Positions 46,883-57,195 of a stretch of 64,000 bases of DNA are shown piece after piece (position 1 is the first letter of the stretch; each line of letters starts with the position of its first letter). The stretch is from Acidobacteriota bacterium (GTDB lineage: Bacteria; Acidobacteriota; Terriglobia; Terriglobales; Acidobacteriaceae). Location of the stretch: NCBI GenBank assembly GCA_021836865.1, contig JAKBHH010000006.1:1-64000 (forward strand). The letters run 5' to 3'. A program made the position numbers and the translations under genes. The notes beneath the pieces are model-generated. The model had not been told where the DNA came from. It saw only the letters and a program-made list of their open reading frames with translations, and ran no database searches.

Positions 46883-47779
46883 ATGGATAAACCTCGGATT
46901 CTGATTCTCGGTGCAACGGGCCAGCTTGGACACGAGTTACAAAGGAGCTTCGCTGGCGCGGGAGAACAGATTGCCTGTGGTCGCGATACCGTCGATCTTG
47001 CCAACACGAGGCAGATTCAGGAGGTTGTCCGCAAGGCCGCGCCCGATGTCATTCTCAACGCCGCTGCTTACACTGCCGTCGATCGCGCGGAATCCGAACC
47101 GGAGCTTGCCGCGGCCATTAACGCAGTTGCGCCGGGCGTCCTGGCAGCAGAGGCGCAGCGCGCCGGCGCCTTGCTCGTCCACTATTCCACGGACTATGTC
47201 TTCGATGGATCAAAGACAACGCCGTGGAGCGAGACGGATACCACCCATCCGCTGAACATCTACGGGCAGACCAAACTTGCGGGCGAGCAGGCGATCCAGC
47301 AAGTGGGCGGAAAGTTTCTCATCTTCAGAACCAGTTGGGTCTACGGCCCGCACGGTCGCAATTTTCTTTTGACCATGCTGCGCCTCGGACGCGAGCGCAA
47401 GCAGATCAAAGTTGTCGATGATCAATACGGTGCCCCGACCAGCTCCATGGAACTGGCGGATGCAACCCGTTCTGTCGTCGGGCAGATTCTTGCAGGCCGG
47501 TTCGAATCGACTTCACAATGGGCTGGCCTCTATCACATGACCTGCTCCGGATCGACCTCGTGGTGCGGCTTCGCGCGGGAAATCTTCCTTCAAGCCGGGC
47601 AAATGCTTGAGGGCCACACTCCGGAGGTTTTGCCTATCTCTTCCGCGGAGTTTCCAACTCCGGCCAGGCGGCCCGCGCACTCAGTTCTCTCGGGCGAAAA
47701 GCTGATGAGCACATTTGGGGTCAGGCTTGCCGGTTGGCAGGCTGCGCTCCGGCAGGTTGTCACGCAACTCTCGGCGTAG
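46883..47779 (+). CDS. rfbD: dTDP-4-dehydrorhamnose reductase
   Basis: PRILILGATGQLGHELQRSFAGAGEQIACGRDTVDLANTRQIQEVVRKAAPDVILNAAAYTAVDRAESEPELAAAINAVAPGVLAAEA...VHYSTDYVFDGSKTTPWSETDTTHPLNIYGQTKLAGEQAI. Confidence 0.95.
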   Translation: MDKPRILILGATGQLGHELQRSFAGAGEQIACGRDTVDLANTRQIQEVVRKAAPDVILNAAAYTAVDRAESEPELAAAINAVAPGVLAAEAQRAGALLVHYSTDYVFDGSKTTPWSETDTTHPLNIYGQTKLAGEQAIQQVGGKFLIFRTSWVYGPHGRNFLLTMLRLGRERKQIKVVDDQYGAPTSSMELADATRSVVGQILAGRFESTSQWAGLYHMTCSGSTSWCGFAREIFLQAGQMLEGHTPEVLPISSAEFPTPARRPAHSVLSGEKLMSTFGVRLAGWQAALRQVVTQLSA

Positions 47780-47788
47780 TGCGGCCTT

Positions 47789-48442
47789 TCAGCCAAACAG
47801 CGCATGGACCTTGTCGCGCAGGGAGTCCAACTCTCTCCGCAGTTCCGCAACCGCATCCTCCAGTTGCGTGATCCGCTCGGTCTGGTTTGGGTTTGTCTCC
47901 ACCGGCGCCGGCTCCGGGCCGGTCCAGGCGTCCGCCGCGCCTGAAAGCAGATGAGCGTAGCGGGATTCCTTCGTCCCCGGTTGCCGGGGCAGCACGGCAA
48001 CCAGCGCAGGCTCGCGTTCCATCAGCTTCTGCAGCCCGGCCAGCACGTCGCCAATCTCATCAAAGCGGTGCAACCGCTCGGTCCTGCCGCGCAGCTCGCC
48101 CGGCGTCTGCGGCCCGCGCAACAGCAGCACACACGCCAGCGCCGTCTCCGCGCGGGTGAAGTTGAAGGCCTCGCCCAGGCGATGCTCATACTTGGTTACG
48201 CGCCCGTCAGCCCCACGCGCCGGACCGGCCAGCCGCATCGCTTCCAGCCCGTGCAGCGCCTGGCGCACGTCCTCGTCGTCCAGGTCCATGATCGGGTCGC
48301 GGTTGGAGCGCTGATTGCAGGCGTTAACCAGCGCGTTCAGCGAAAGCGGATAGTAATCCGGCGTGGTGATCTCTTTCTCCACCAGCGCGCCCAGCACGCG
48401 GGCCTCAGCAGCGGTCAGGACAATGGGCTCAGTCGACGGCAT
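47789..48442 (-). CDS. yceH: YceH family (DUF480) protein
   Basis: PIVLTAAEARVLGALVEKEITTPDYYPLSLNALVNACNQRSNRDPIMDLDDEDVRQALHGLEAMRLA; ATG at 48442. Confidence 0.95.
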   Translation of the reverse strand: MPSTEPIVLTAAEARVLGALVEKEITTPDYYPLSLNALVNACNQRSNRDPIMDLDDEDVRQALHGLEAMRLAGPARGADGRVTKYEHRLGEAFNFTRAETALACVLLLRGPQTPGELRGRTERLHRFDEIGDVLAGLQKLMEREPALVAVLPRQPGTKESRYAHLLSGAADAWTGPEPAPVETNPNQTERITQLEDAVAELRRELDSLRDKVHALFG

Positions 48443-48494
48443 ACCTCTATTCTGCAATTCGCGTGCGCGGCAGCCCATGCGCGCAGGGTCATCC

Positions 48495-51400
48495 TCAGGC
48501 CTCGCTCTCTTCCTGCTCTGCGCGATTGCGCGTAAGCAGGAAGTAGACCACCGGCGTCACCACCAGGCTCAGCACCATGGAAATCGTCAGCCCGCCAATC
48601 ACGGCGATGGCCAGCGGCTGCAGCATCTGCGAGCCTGCGCCCAGTGCAAAGGCCAGCGGCAACATGCCGCAGACCGCGGCGATGGCCGTCATCACGATGG
48701 GGCGCAGACGGCGCTGCGCGGCATGGATCATCGCGTCGGCGGCCGAGGCGCCCGCGGCACGGAACTTCTCATCCGCGTCCAGCAGCAGGATTCCGTTCTT
48801 GGCCACGATGCCGATGACCATGATGAGACCCATGAACGAAGCGACGTTGAAGGTTGTACCCGTCACGAGCAGCGCCAGAATCACGCCGGAGATCGAAAGC
48901 ACCGATGAAGTCAGAATGGCAATGGGCGCGGGGAAGTTGCGGAACTCCGTCAGCAGCACGCCAAAGACCAGCGCCAGCGCCAGCAGCAGCACCTGCAGCA
49001 GATCGCGGAAGGACTTCTGCTGCTCCTCGTACGTCCCGCCGTATTCGACCCGTACCGAGGGAGGCAGATGCAGACCGTCCACGGTCTGACGCACCCTGGC
49101 CATGCCTGTGCCAAGGTCCGAGCCCTCAAGCCTTCCGGTCACAATCACAAGCCTCTGCAGGTTTTCGCGTCGGACCTCGTTCTGCGGCGGCAGTTGCTGA
49201 ATCGTCGCCAGAGAGCCCAGGGTTGCCGTGTGACCTGAACTGCTGTTGAAGACCGTATTCTCGATCGCATCCAGTGAGGCGCGATGCTCGTCGCTCAGCC
49301 GCACGCGAATGGTGTAGGGCCGCTCGCTCGCAATCAGTGGATCGGCGGTTGGGAGGCCGTCGAGAATCGAAGTCGCGTCCTCCGAGACCTCCGCCGGCGT
49401 AAAGCCCATGCGCGCCGCGACGACGGGATCGACCTGGAAGTTCGTCGCAGGCCCGCTGATCGTGTTCTCGATTCCGTTTTGTACATCCACCACGCCGGGA
49501 ATCTTGCCAATCGCGTCCCCCACGCGCGGCCCGAGCTGCGACAGTGTTGCTTCGTCGTTCGAGAAGATCTTGATCTGGATCGGCTCGGGCGCATTGGAGA
49601 GGTCGCCGATCATGTCCTGCAGCACCTGCGTGAACTCGACGTCGAGTTCGGGTTCCGTAGCGCGAATCTGTGCGCGCACACCCGCGATCACATCGTCGAT
49701 GCCCCGGCTTCGCTTGGACTTGAGCTTTACTGTAAAGTCACCGGTGTTGGCCTCCGTCACTGCCGCCAGGCCCATCTGCAAACCGGTACGCCGCGAGGTG
49801 ATCTCCACTTCGGGGGTCGCGCGCAGAATGCGCTCCACGTGCTCCAGGACGCGATTAGTTTCAGAGAGCGAACTGCCCGCCGGCATGATGTAGTCGAGGA
49901 TGAATCCACCCTCGTCCATCTCCGGCAGCAGATCAGAGCCGAGCGCCTGATAACCCGCCCAGGTGCCAATCACCAGCAGCACGCACGCGCCGGCCAACCA
50001 CACCGGCTTGGCCAGCGACCAGTCCAGCACGCGGCGATGCACGTGCAGCACGCGGGCCATAAGCCGGCCCGCCGCGTGATCCTTGGCGCCGTCGTGCCCG
50101 CGATGCTGCCGCAGCAGCACCAGGCTCAGCCCCGGCGTCCACGTCAGCGCCAGCATCAGCGACGTGAGCAGCGAAGCGGCCATGGTAATGGCCAGTGCGC
50201 GAAAAAAGCTGCCGGTCACGCCGGTCACCGCAATCAGCGGCAGAAACACAACCACCGGCGTAACGGTCGAGCCAATCAGCGGCGTCGTGATCTCATGCAG
50301 CGCCTTGCGCACCGCCTCCGCGCGGCTTTCGCCGGCGTCGCGATGCATGACGATGTTTTCCACCACCACAATCGCATCGTCAATCACCAGCCCGATTGCC
50401 GCCGCCAGACCGCCCAGCGTCATCAGGTTGAAGCTCTGCCCTATGGCCCAAAGCACCACCACCGTCACCGCAATGGTTACGGGAATCACCAGGCCGGCCA
50501 CGAGCGATGAGCTCCAGTCGCGCAGGAAGAGAAACAGAATGATGCAGGCCAGCACCAGCCCGATGAAGATCGCGTCGCGCACGCTGGAGATGCTGTCGCG
50601 TACCAGTTGCGACTGATCGTAGAACGGTTCCAGCCGCACGCCCGGCGGAAGCTTGCGGCGCAACTGGGTTACTTCGGTGGAGACTGCGTCCGCCACGGCA
50701 ACCGTGTTGCTCGAGGGCTGCCGCGCAATGGTCAGCAGCACCGCCTGCTTGCCGTTGGCGGTCACCGTTGTGTAGACCGGCATGGTGGCTTTATCCACCG
50801 TGGCCACATCGGCCACGCGCACCGGAGCACCCGTCGCCGTCGTCTTCACCACCAGTTGCCGCAACTGATCGGCGTCATGCACCTGCGCACCCACCAGCCC
50901 CAGAATCAACTGGTGGTTGGCCTCGTAGAGGCCCGGTGACTCCACGATATTCGAAGCCTGAATTGCGTTGACCAGGTCGCTAATTGTTACGCCATCGGCC
51001 GCGAGAAGCGCGAGGTTCGGCGCCACGTGGAACTCCGGCACCTGTCCTCCCTGCACCAGCACGGTGCTCACCCCGGCCACGCGATTCAGTGGCGGCTTCA
51101 GGTCATAGGTGGCAATCTCCCACAGCTCGGTCTGCGGCACGGTCTCCGACGAAAGGCTGTATCCGAGAATAGGAAATGTGGCAAAGGTAAGCCGGTTGGT
51201 TGTGATGCGCACCGTCGGCGGCAGCGATTGTTCGACCTTGCTCAACGCCGCATCCACCAGTTGCAGCGACAAGATCATGTCCTGGTTCCAGTCGAAGAAG
51301 AGGCTCACTTCGGCTGAGCCGCGGCTGGTCGTCGAGCGCACAATCCGCAGTCCGGGCACGGCGTTCACCGCGTCTTCTATGGGCCGGGTGATGGTCACTT

Positions 51401-51605
51401 CCATCTGCTCCACCGGCATCACCCCGTTGTCAATGCCGATGACGACCCGCGGAAAATTGGTCTCAGGAAAGACGGAGATCGGCACCCGCGTGGCCAGAAA
51501 AATACCGGCCAGCGTCAGCACCGTGGCAAAGAAAAAGATGGTGCGCGTGGAGCGGGACAGCCAGAACGGCTTGTGTGGCTCTGCCTCCGGGGTGGGCTTC
51601 GACAT
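48495..51605 (-). CDS. RND efflux transporter permease (AcrB/CusA superfamily)
   Basis: 1036 aa with two TM halves; GLAAAIGLVIDDAIVVVENI; ALTWTPGLSLVLL; VASFMGLIMVIGIVAKNGILLLDADEKFR. Confidence 0.95.
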   Translation of the reverse strand: MSKPTPEAEPHKPFWLSRSTRTIFFFATVLTLAGIFLATRVPISVFPETNFPRVVIGIDNGVMPVEQMEVTITRPIEDAVNAVPGLRIVRSTTSRGSAEVSLFFDWNQDMILSLQLVDAALSKVEQSLPPTVRITTNRLTFATFPILGYSLSSETVPQTELWEIATYDLKPPLNRVAGVSTVLVQGGQVPEFHVAPNLALLAADGVTISDLVNAIQASNIVESPGLYEANHQLILGLVGAQVHDADQLRQLVVKTTATGAPVRVADVATVDKATMPVYTTVTANGKQAVLLTIARQPSSNTVAVADAVSTEVTQLRRKLPPGVRLEPFYDQSQLVRDSISSVRDAIFIGLVLACIILFLFLRDWSSSLVAGLVIPVTIAVTVVVLWAIGQSFNLMTLGGLAAAIGLVIDDAIVVVENIVMHRDAGESRAEAVRKALHEITTPLIGSTVTPVVVFLPLIAVTGVTGSFFRALAITMAASLLTSLMLALTWTPGLSLVLLRQHRGHDGAKDHAAGRLMARVLHVHRRVLDWSLAKPVWLAGACVLLVIGTWAGYQALGSDLLPEMDEGGFILDYIMPAGSSLSETNRVLEHVERILRATPEVEITSRRTGLQMGLAAVTEANTGDFTVKLKSKRSRGIDDVIAGVRAQIRATEPELDVEFTQVLQDMIGDLSNAPEPIQIKIFSNDEATLSQLGPRVGDAIGKIPGVVDVQNGIENTISGPATNFQVDPVVAARMGFTPAEVSEDATSILDGLPTADPLIASERPYTIRVRLSDEHRASLDAIENTVFNSSSGHTATLGSLATIQQLPPQNEVRRENLQRLVIVTGRLEGSDLGTGMARVRQTVDGLHLPPSVRVEYGGTYEEQQKSFRDLLQVLLLALALVFGVLLTEFRNFPAPIAILTSSVLSISGVILALLVTGTTFNVASFMGLIMVIGIVAKNGILLLDADEKFRAAGASAADAMIHAAQRRLRPIVMTAIAAVCGMLPLAFALGAGSQMLQPLAIAVIGGLTISMVLSLVVTPVVYFLLTRNRAEQEESEA

Positions 51606-52936
51606 CAGTCGTCACCCCCGCCCTTGCCGGCCGCGGGCTTCGCATCTTCACCGTCTGCCGGGCCCACCTTGACCTTCGTGCCCGTGTCCAGCCCATATGC
51701 GCCGCTGGTAATCACCATGTCAGACGGCGCAAGGCCGGAAATCACCTGCACATCGTCTCCATCCTGAATGCCGAGCGTCACCGGCTTGTGCTGCGCCGTG
51801 CCGTCTGCGCCAATCAGCATGACTGATTTGCTGCCATCTTCCGCCGTCAGGATCGATGAGACCGGAACCTTCCACGCCTGCGCCACGGTGCGCCCGGTAA
51901 TTGAAGCCTTTACCGGCGTGCCCACCTTCAGCGTGCCGGCCTTGTTATCGATTTTCAACCACACCTCGACCGTGGTGCTGCCCGGATCGAGGGCCGGGCT
52001 GATCAGCGACACGGTTGCCGCCACCGGCTGATCCACGCCCGGCACAAGCACCGTCGCCTTATCGCCCACCTTCATCCTTTGCACCAGGCTTTGCGCCAGG
52101 TGGGTCTTGGCTATCAGCGCGGAGGTATCCATCACCGTCAACAGCGGTGCGCCTGCTGCGGCTGTTTCGCCGGCAAATAGCGGCCGGTCGGTGACCACGC
52201 CGTTGATGGGGCTGCGAATCTCCGAGTAGCTCACCTGCGCCTCGGCGCCCTTGTACTTGCCTTCGGCTGAGGTCAACTGTCCCTCGGCGGATTTGAGGGC
52301 CGCCGCGCGGCTCACCTGCCGCATCGACTCCAGATGCTTCGTCGCGGAGTCGTACGCAGCCTGCGCCTGCACCAGCGCGGCCAGCGCGGTGTCCAGATCG
52401 CGGCCCGGAATCGCGCCCTCTTTGAAGAGCTGCTTGCGGCTCTGCACAATGCTCTGATTCAGGTCGAGATTGGCCTTGGCCTGCGCAAAATCCAGCTCTG
52501 CCTTTTGCGTGTCTTCGGGCACCTGTGCCTTGGTGGCCGTAGCGTAGGCTGCCTGGGCGGCCACAAACGATCCTTTGTTGTCCATCGCCGCCGCCGCCAG
52601 ATCGCTGTTCTCCAGCACGGCCAGTAACTGGCCCTCTTTCACCTTTGCGCCGCGCTGCACCAGGAACTGCTTCACCGGCGCGGTGATCTTCGGCTCGATG
52701 GCGGCCTGCGCCAGCGGCGTCAGAATTGCGTCGGCAACCATGTGTTCCGCGATCGCGCCCTGCTCGGGATGCTCGGCCTGCACGGTGACTTCCGGCGCGG
52801 GCGTGGCCTCTTTCTTGCAGCCCGGAAGCAACAGGAGAGGAAGCGCAAGGGCAGATGTCAGCAGAATTCGCGCGTGTCGGCTTGTCAGGGAGGCGCGCGC
52901 TCTGCACTTGGTTGAACTCATTCTCACATTCCTCAT
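51605..52936 (-). CDS. RND efflux periplasmic adaptor (MFP/HlyD family)
   Basis: Lipobox-like LLLPGCKKEA; 'ITAPVKQFLVQRGAKVKEGQLLAVLENSDL'; hairpin; 'IRSPINGVVTDRPLFAGETAAAGAPLLTVMD'. 1-nt overlap with the permease gene. Confidence 0.95.
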   Translation of the reverse strand: MRNVRMSSTKCRARASLTSRHARILLTSALALPLLLLPGCKKEATPAPEVTVQAEHPEQGAIAEHMVADAILTPLAQAAIEPKITAPVKQFLVQRGAKVKEGQLLAVLENSDLAAAAMDNKGSFVAAQAAYATATKAQVPEDTQKAELDFAQAKANLDLNQSIVQSRKQLFKEGAIPGRDLDTALAALVQAQAAYDSATKHLESMRQVSRAAALKSAEGQLTSAEGKYKGAEAQVSYSEIRSPINGVVTDRPLFAGETAAAGAPLLTVMDTSALIAKTHLAQSLVQRMKVGDKATVLVPGVDQPVAATVSLISPALDPGSTTVEVWLKIDNKAGTLKVGTPVKASITGRTVAQAWKVPVSSILTAEDGSKSVMLIGADGTAQHKPVTLGIQDGDDVQVISGLAPSDMVITSGAYGLDTGTKVKVGPADGEDAKPAAGKGGGDD

Positions 52937-52940
52937 CGGT

Positions 52941-54359
52941 TCACATTGTCCCGGTCAGTGTCTGCAGATCAGCCAGGGCCATCTGGTAGCGCACGCGTCC
53001 GTCTTCACGCGCGTTCTCCGCAGTTACAAAGGCGGTCTGCGCGTCCACCACTTCCAACACCGTCGCTTCTCCGCCGGTGTAGCGCATCTTGGTCAGACGC
53101 AGGCTTTCGCCCGCGGTGGCCACGCTGGCGTCCAGCGAGGCAAGCTGATCGCGCGCCGCAACAGCTTCGTCGTAGGTTTCGTCCAGGCGGGCAATCAAAT
53201 GCTTCTGCGTAGCCGTCAGCGCTACCTTTGCAGCGTCGCGGCGAATCTCGCTTTGCCTGACCCTGTGCTCGGTGGAGAGCCAGTCCCACACCGGAATATC
53301 CAACGTCACGCTGGCCGAGTAACCCAGGTTCCGCACATGGTCCGGCCCGTTCACGGCAAACTGCGGAGCATCCACGCCGTACATCACGTTCAACCCAAGG
53401 TCGGGCAAATACCCTGCGCGCGCCGACTGCACGTCCGCGTCGCTGATGTTCAGCGCGGCCAGGGCGCTCTTCAGGTCAGGGTTGTTGTTCGCCGCGGCCT
53501 GTTGTACGTCCTCACGCGAGGCCAGCGGTGGCGCACTTTCCTCTGCAACCAGCGCATACGGCGTATGCGGATCGGGAAACAGCAGTACGGCCAGTTCAAG
53601 ACGCGCCTTGTCCGCAGCCAGCTTCGCATCGGAGACATCGCGTTCGCGCTGCTGTTGCAACAGTTGCGCCTTCACCACATCGGCGTGCGCAGCCTCTCGC
53701 ACCTGCTCGCGCTCCGTGGTGAGCTTCGTAAAGTCGGCAGCTTCGACCTGCGCGCGCTGGGCTACGGTCAGTTTGTTGTCGGCAGCCAGCAGGCCGTAAT
53801 ACATGGCCGTGACCGCGGCAACCAGCCCGCGCCGCGCGACCTCAAGCTGCGCCGCGGCCAGCGCTGCGGTAGCGTCTGCGCGATGTACTCCGGCCACAAG
53901 ATCCATCCCGACCATTTCATTCACGGACGCTAGGCTTGTGTACTCACGCACTGCATTGTTGGCAATGAAGCGCGGCGCGGGCTGCGCAGCTACGCCCTGC
54001 CCGGCCTGGTTCAGCAGGCCATTCGCCTGCGTGTAGAGAACCTGGTTGTGATAGATCACGCTGGGCAGGAGGCCGTTGCGCGCGATGGAGCGGTCGAGGC
54101 CCGCAGCCCTGTTCTCCGCCGAGGCCGCGGCATAGGTCGGCTCATTGGCCTCCGCGCGTCGAATGGCCTCATCCAGCGTGATCGTTGCGGGCGCGCCGGC
54201 TGCTGCCACCTGTGCGGATGGGGCGGTGGACGTCTGCCCCATGGCGGGGCAGGGGAACCCAGCCGCAGCCATCCAGCAAAAGGCGGCAATGGACAGAAGC
54301 CGCACCGGATGTCGCTTTTGGCCGGTGGTGATTAGGTGCCTCATAGTCTCACCCAGCAT
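52941..54359 (-). CDS. TolC-family outer membrane efflux protein
   Basis: ITLDEAIRRAEANEPTYAAASAENRAAGLDRSIARNGLLPSVIYHNQVLYTQANG; paired OEP repeat; same operon as MFP/RND genes. Confidence 0.93.
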   Translation of the reverse strand: MLGETMRHLITTGQKRHPVRLLSIAAFCWMAAAGFPCPAMGQTSTAPSAQVAAAGAPATITLDEAIRRAEANEPTYAAASAENRAAGLDRSIARNGLLPSVIYHNQVLYTQANGLLNQAGQGVAAQPAPRFIANNAVREYTSLASVNEMVGMDLVAGVHRADATAALAAAQLEVARRGLVAAVTAMYYGLLAADNKLTVAQRAQVEAADFTKLTTEREQVREAAHADVVKAQLLQQQRERDVSDAKLAADKARLELAVLLFPDPHTPYALVAEESAPPLASREDVQQAAANNNPDLKSALAALNISDADVQSARAGYLPDLGLNVMYGVDAPQFAVNGPDHVRNLGYSASVTLDIPVWDWLSTEHRVRQSEIRRDAAKVALTATQKHLIARLDETYDEAVAARDQLASLDASVATAGESLRLTKMRYTGGEATVLEVVDAQTAFVTAENAREDGRVRYQMALADLQTLTGTM

Positions 54360-54408
54360 ACGATGACAACCTTAATTTCAGATGAGCCTTCGCGTAAGAT
54401 GTTTTTCT

Positions 54409-55395
54409 ATGGAAACCACGCGCGTCGCCGGAGCAGCCGTTTCCCGCATCGGCCTTGGCACCTGGGCCATTGGCGGGCTCGACTGGGGCGCAGTGCCGGA
54501 CTCCGCCGCCATTGCCACGTGTCTGCACGCCATCGACCGCGGTATCAACCTGATCGACACAGCGCCTATCTACGGCCACGGGCGCGCCGAGGAACTTGTC
54601 GGCAAGGCCATGCGCGCTCACGGGCGCCGCGAGGCGTTCTACATTGCCACCAAGGCCGGCCTGGAGTGGAATGAGCGCGGCGTCTACGCCAACTCCACGC
54701 TACCCCGCCTGCGCAGCGAGCTCGAAGACAGCCTGCGCCGACTGGATACCGAATACATCGATCTCTACCAGGTTCATTGGCCCGATCTTCTTGTCCCCAT
54801 CGACGAGGTTGCCCAGCTCTTTGCCGACTTTCTCCGTGAAGGCAAGGTCCGCGCAGTCGGCGTCAGCAACTTCAGCATCGCTCAGATGCAGACCTTCCGG
54901 TCTGTTGCTCCGCTCAGCTCCAATCAGCCGCCCTACAACCTTTTTGAGCGCCAGATTGACGATGAGATTCTGCCCTGGTGCCGGGCCAACGGCGTGGCTG
55001 TGCTTACCTACAGTTCGCTCTGCCGCAGCCTGCTCGGGGGCCGCGTTCACCGCGGCATGGTCTTTGATGCCAGTGATATCCGCTCTGCCGACCCGAAATT
55101 CAAGCATCCCCGCTTCAGCCAGTACATGACAGCCGTGGAGCGGCTTGCAGCCTTCGCCCGTGAGCGCTTCGGCAAGTCCGTGCTGGAGCTGGCGGCCCGT
55201 TGGGTGCTGGATCGCCCCGGCGTCTCCGTTGCCCTTTGGGGCGCGAAACGCCCTGACCAGCTCGATGCCGTTGCGGGCGTCATGGGCTGGTGTCTTGACG
55301 TAGACGCGATGATCGAAATCGATCGCATCGTCGCCGAGTCGGTGACCGACCCGATCGGCCCTGAATACCTCACGCCCAGGGTGAGGGGCGATTGA
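54409..55395 (+). CDS. Aldo/keto reductase
   Basis: VSRIGLGTWAIGGLDWGAVPDSAAIATCLHAIDRGINLIDTAPIYGHGRAEELVGKAM...YIDLYQVHWPD...VRAVGVSNFS. Confidence 0.95.
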   Translation: METTRVAGAAVSRIGLGTWAIGGLDWGAVPDSAAIATCLHAIDRGINLIDTAPIYGHGRAEELVGKAMRAHGRREAFYIATKAGLEWNERGVYANSTLPRLRSELEDSLRRLDTEYIDLYQVHWPDLLVPIDEVAQLFADFLREGKVRAVGVSNFSIAQMQTFRSVAPLSSNQPPYNLFERQIDDEILPWCRANGVAVLTYSSLCRSLLGGRVHRGMVFDASDIRSADPKFKHPRFSQYMTAVERLAAFARERFGKSVLELAARWVLDRPGVSVALWGAKRPDQLDAVAGVMGWCLDVDAMIEIDRIVAESVTDPIGPEYLTPRVRGD

Positions 55396-55440
55396 AGAGT
55401 TTTCGCCATCTCCCAACCAGTTCTGCGATACTAAACCGTT

Positions 55441-56007
55441 ATGCCAATCGCTGATCTGCAAGAAGCCGCACAGAAAATTGCTGGATTCCTCGCCACCCTG
55501 AACAAGCTGGGCGGCCTGCGCCTCAAGTACCGCATCACGGCGGGCGATGGCGCCCGCGACCCCGAAGGGCTTGAAGCTCGCCAGATCTACGTCGAGCTGG
55601 GCGGACCCGACGTTCCGCTCGTTACGCAGCACAACGGCGAGCTGCTGCGCGCTCTTGAAACCCTGGCCGCGCAGATACTCCGTCTTGACCAGCGCGAGCA
55701 CGACCTGGTCAGCTTCGACGCCGGCAACTTCAAGGCCCTCCGCGCGCAGGAACTGCGCATGGCCGCCGAGGTCGCTGCCGAAAAAGTGATCAAGACCGGC
55801 ACGCCCTACTCCTTTCCGCCCATGAACAGCCGCGAACGCCGCCTGCTGCACCTTGCATTCCGCAGCATCGAGGGTGTGGAGACAGCCAGCTCCGGCGAAG
55901 GCCAGGATCGCTTTCTTGCCGTCTTTCCCGCAGGCAAGACCAACCTGCCCGTGGCCGCGCCGGCCAGGCCCAGAGGCTTCGGACGCAGAGAGCCGAGCCG
56001 CCGATAA
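55441..56007 (+). CDS. R3H (Jag/KhpB-like) single-stranded nucleic-acid-binding protein
   Basis: C-terminal 'FPPMNSRERRLLHLAFRSIEGVETASSGEGQDRFLAVFP' matches the R3H core; preceded by a Jag-like KH region. Confidence 0.8.
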   Translation: MPIADLQEAAQKIAGFLATLNKLGGLRLKYRITAGDGARDPEGLEARQIYVELGGPDVPLVTQHNGELLRALETLAAQILRLDQREHDLVSFDAGNFKALRAQELRMAAEVAAEKVIKTGTPYSFPPMNSRERRLLHLAFRSIEGVETASSGEGQDRFLAVFPAGKTNLPVAAPARPRGFGRREPSRR

Positions 56008-56051
56008 TTGAGCGGCGGACATGCGCCGCGGGTATGGCACAATACCCAACA

Positions 56052-57161
56052 ATGAGAACCGCAAAACTCCTGCTTCTCCTGGCCCTCGCTGTTCCGCTTT
56101 GCAGCGCGCAAAAGCGCCTCGTCCTCATCGATCAGGATGGTTCCGGCCCCGGCGGCTCCAACCAGATGGCGATGCTTGCGCTGCTGCAATCTCCGCAGGT
56201 GCAGGTGCTGGGCATCACCATGGTCACCGGCAATGCCTGGCGCGACGAAGAAACCCTTCACACCTTGCGCATGTTGGAGCTGACCGGCCATGCGGACATT
56301 CCGGTTGCCAAGGGCGCAGTCTTCCCGCTCGTCCGCACACAGCTTGAGACGCAACTGGCCTCCGCGCTCAACGGCAAAGTCACCTGGCTCGGCGCATGGG
56401 GCGAGGGCCCGACCATGCTTGTCGAAACCGCCAAAGGCGTCACGCCCGTCACGCCGGACACGCTCCCCTCGCACGGGCCCTACGTGATTCCTCCCATGCC
56501 GGAAGGACGGCCGGCGCTCAAGCCCATCGACGAGGATGCGGTCCACTTCCTCCTTCGCCACGTGCACGCGCATCCGCATCAGGTCACCATCTATGCCGCC
56601 GGTCCCATGACCAACATCGCCCTCGCCATCTCCATTGACCCCGATTTCGCCGCGTTGACTCAGGGCATTGTGATGATGGGCGGCAGCCTCAATCCGCAGA
56701 CCGACGACCCCGAGTTCGCCACCAGCCCACGCCATGAGTTCAACTTCTGGTTTGACCCCGAGGCCGCGCACATCGTGCTGCGGGCCGCCTGGCCGCGCAT
56801 CGACGTCACCACCGTCGATGTCTCCATCAAGGCCCCATTCACCAAAAAGATGCTGGATGAGATTGCGCAATCCACCTCGCCCACCGCACGCTACATCGCC
56901 GCGTGGAGCCAGGACCGCTACTACATGTGGGACGAGCTCGCCGCCTGCGCCTGGCTCGATCCCACGCTCATCACAAAAGACGAGCAGGTTTACATGGACA
57001 TCGATCTCAGCCGCGGGCCCACCTACGGCGACACCCTCACCTGGACGGAAAAGTTGAAGCCGGCCACCGACGTGCGCCTCGTCCACGCGCAGACAGACCT
57101 CGACCTGAGGCGCTTCCAGCAGATGTTTGTGGACCTGATGACCCGCGGGGGCACACAATAG
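56052..57161 (+). CDS. Secreted nucleoside hydrolase-like protein (IUNH family)
   Basis: Signal peptide MRTAKLLLLLALAVPLCSAQ; 'LVLIDQDGSGPGGSNQMAMLALLQSPQVQVLGITMVTGNAWRDEETLHTLRMLELTGHADIPVAKGA'; 'YAAGPMTNIALAI'. Confidence 0.85.
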   Translation: MRTAKLLLLLALAVPLCSAQKRLVLIDQDGSGPGGSNQMAMLALLQSPQVQVLGITMVTGNAWRDEETLHTLRMLELTGHADIPVAKGAVFPLVRTQLETQLASALNGKVTWLGAWGEGPTMLVETAKGVTPVTPDTLPSHGPYVIPPMPEGRPALKPIDEDAVHFLLRHVHAHPHQVTIYAAGPMTNIALAISIDPDFAALTQGIVMMGGSLNPQTDDPEFATSPRHEFNFWFDPEAAHIVLRAAWPRIDVTTVDVSIKAPFTKKMLDEIAQSTSPTARYIAAWSQDRYYMWDELAACAWLDPTLITKDEQVYMDIDLSRGPTYGDTLTWTEKLKPATDVRLVHAQTDLDLRRFQQMFVDLMTRGGTQ

Positions 57162-57195
57162 CCTGCCGGAGCAAGAACGGCAGCGGCGAAGCGGC

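Noticed and set aside
49284-50510. 408-aa + strand ORF inside the RND permease (and 52575-53933 inside MFP/TolC genes)
   Set aside because: His/Arg/Gln-rich low-complexity translation typical of an antisense frame of a real transporter gene.
54700-56064. 454-aa minus-strand ORF opposite the aldo/keto reductase and R3H genes
   Set aside because: Mirror of strongly conserved + strand genes in GC-rich DNA; its sequence has no recognisable domains.
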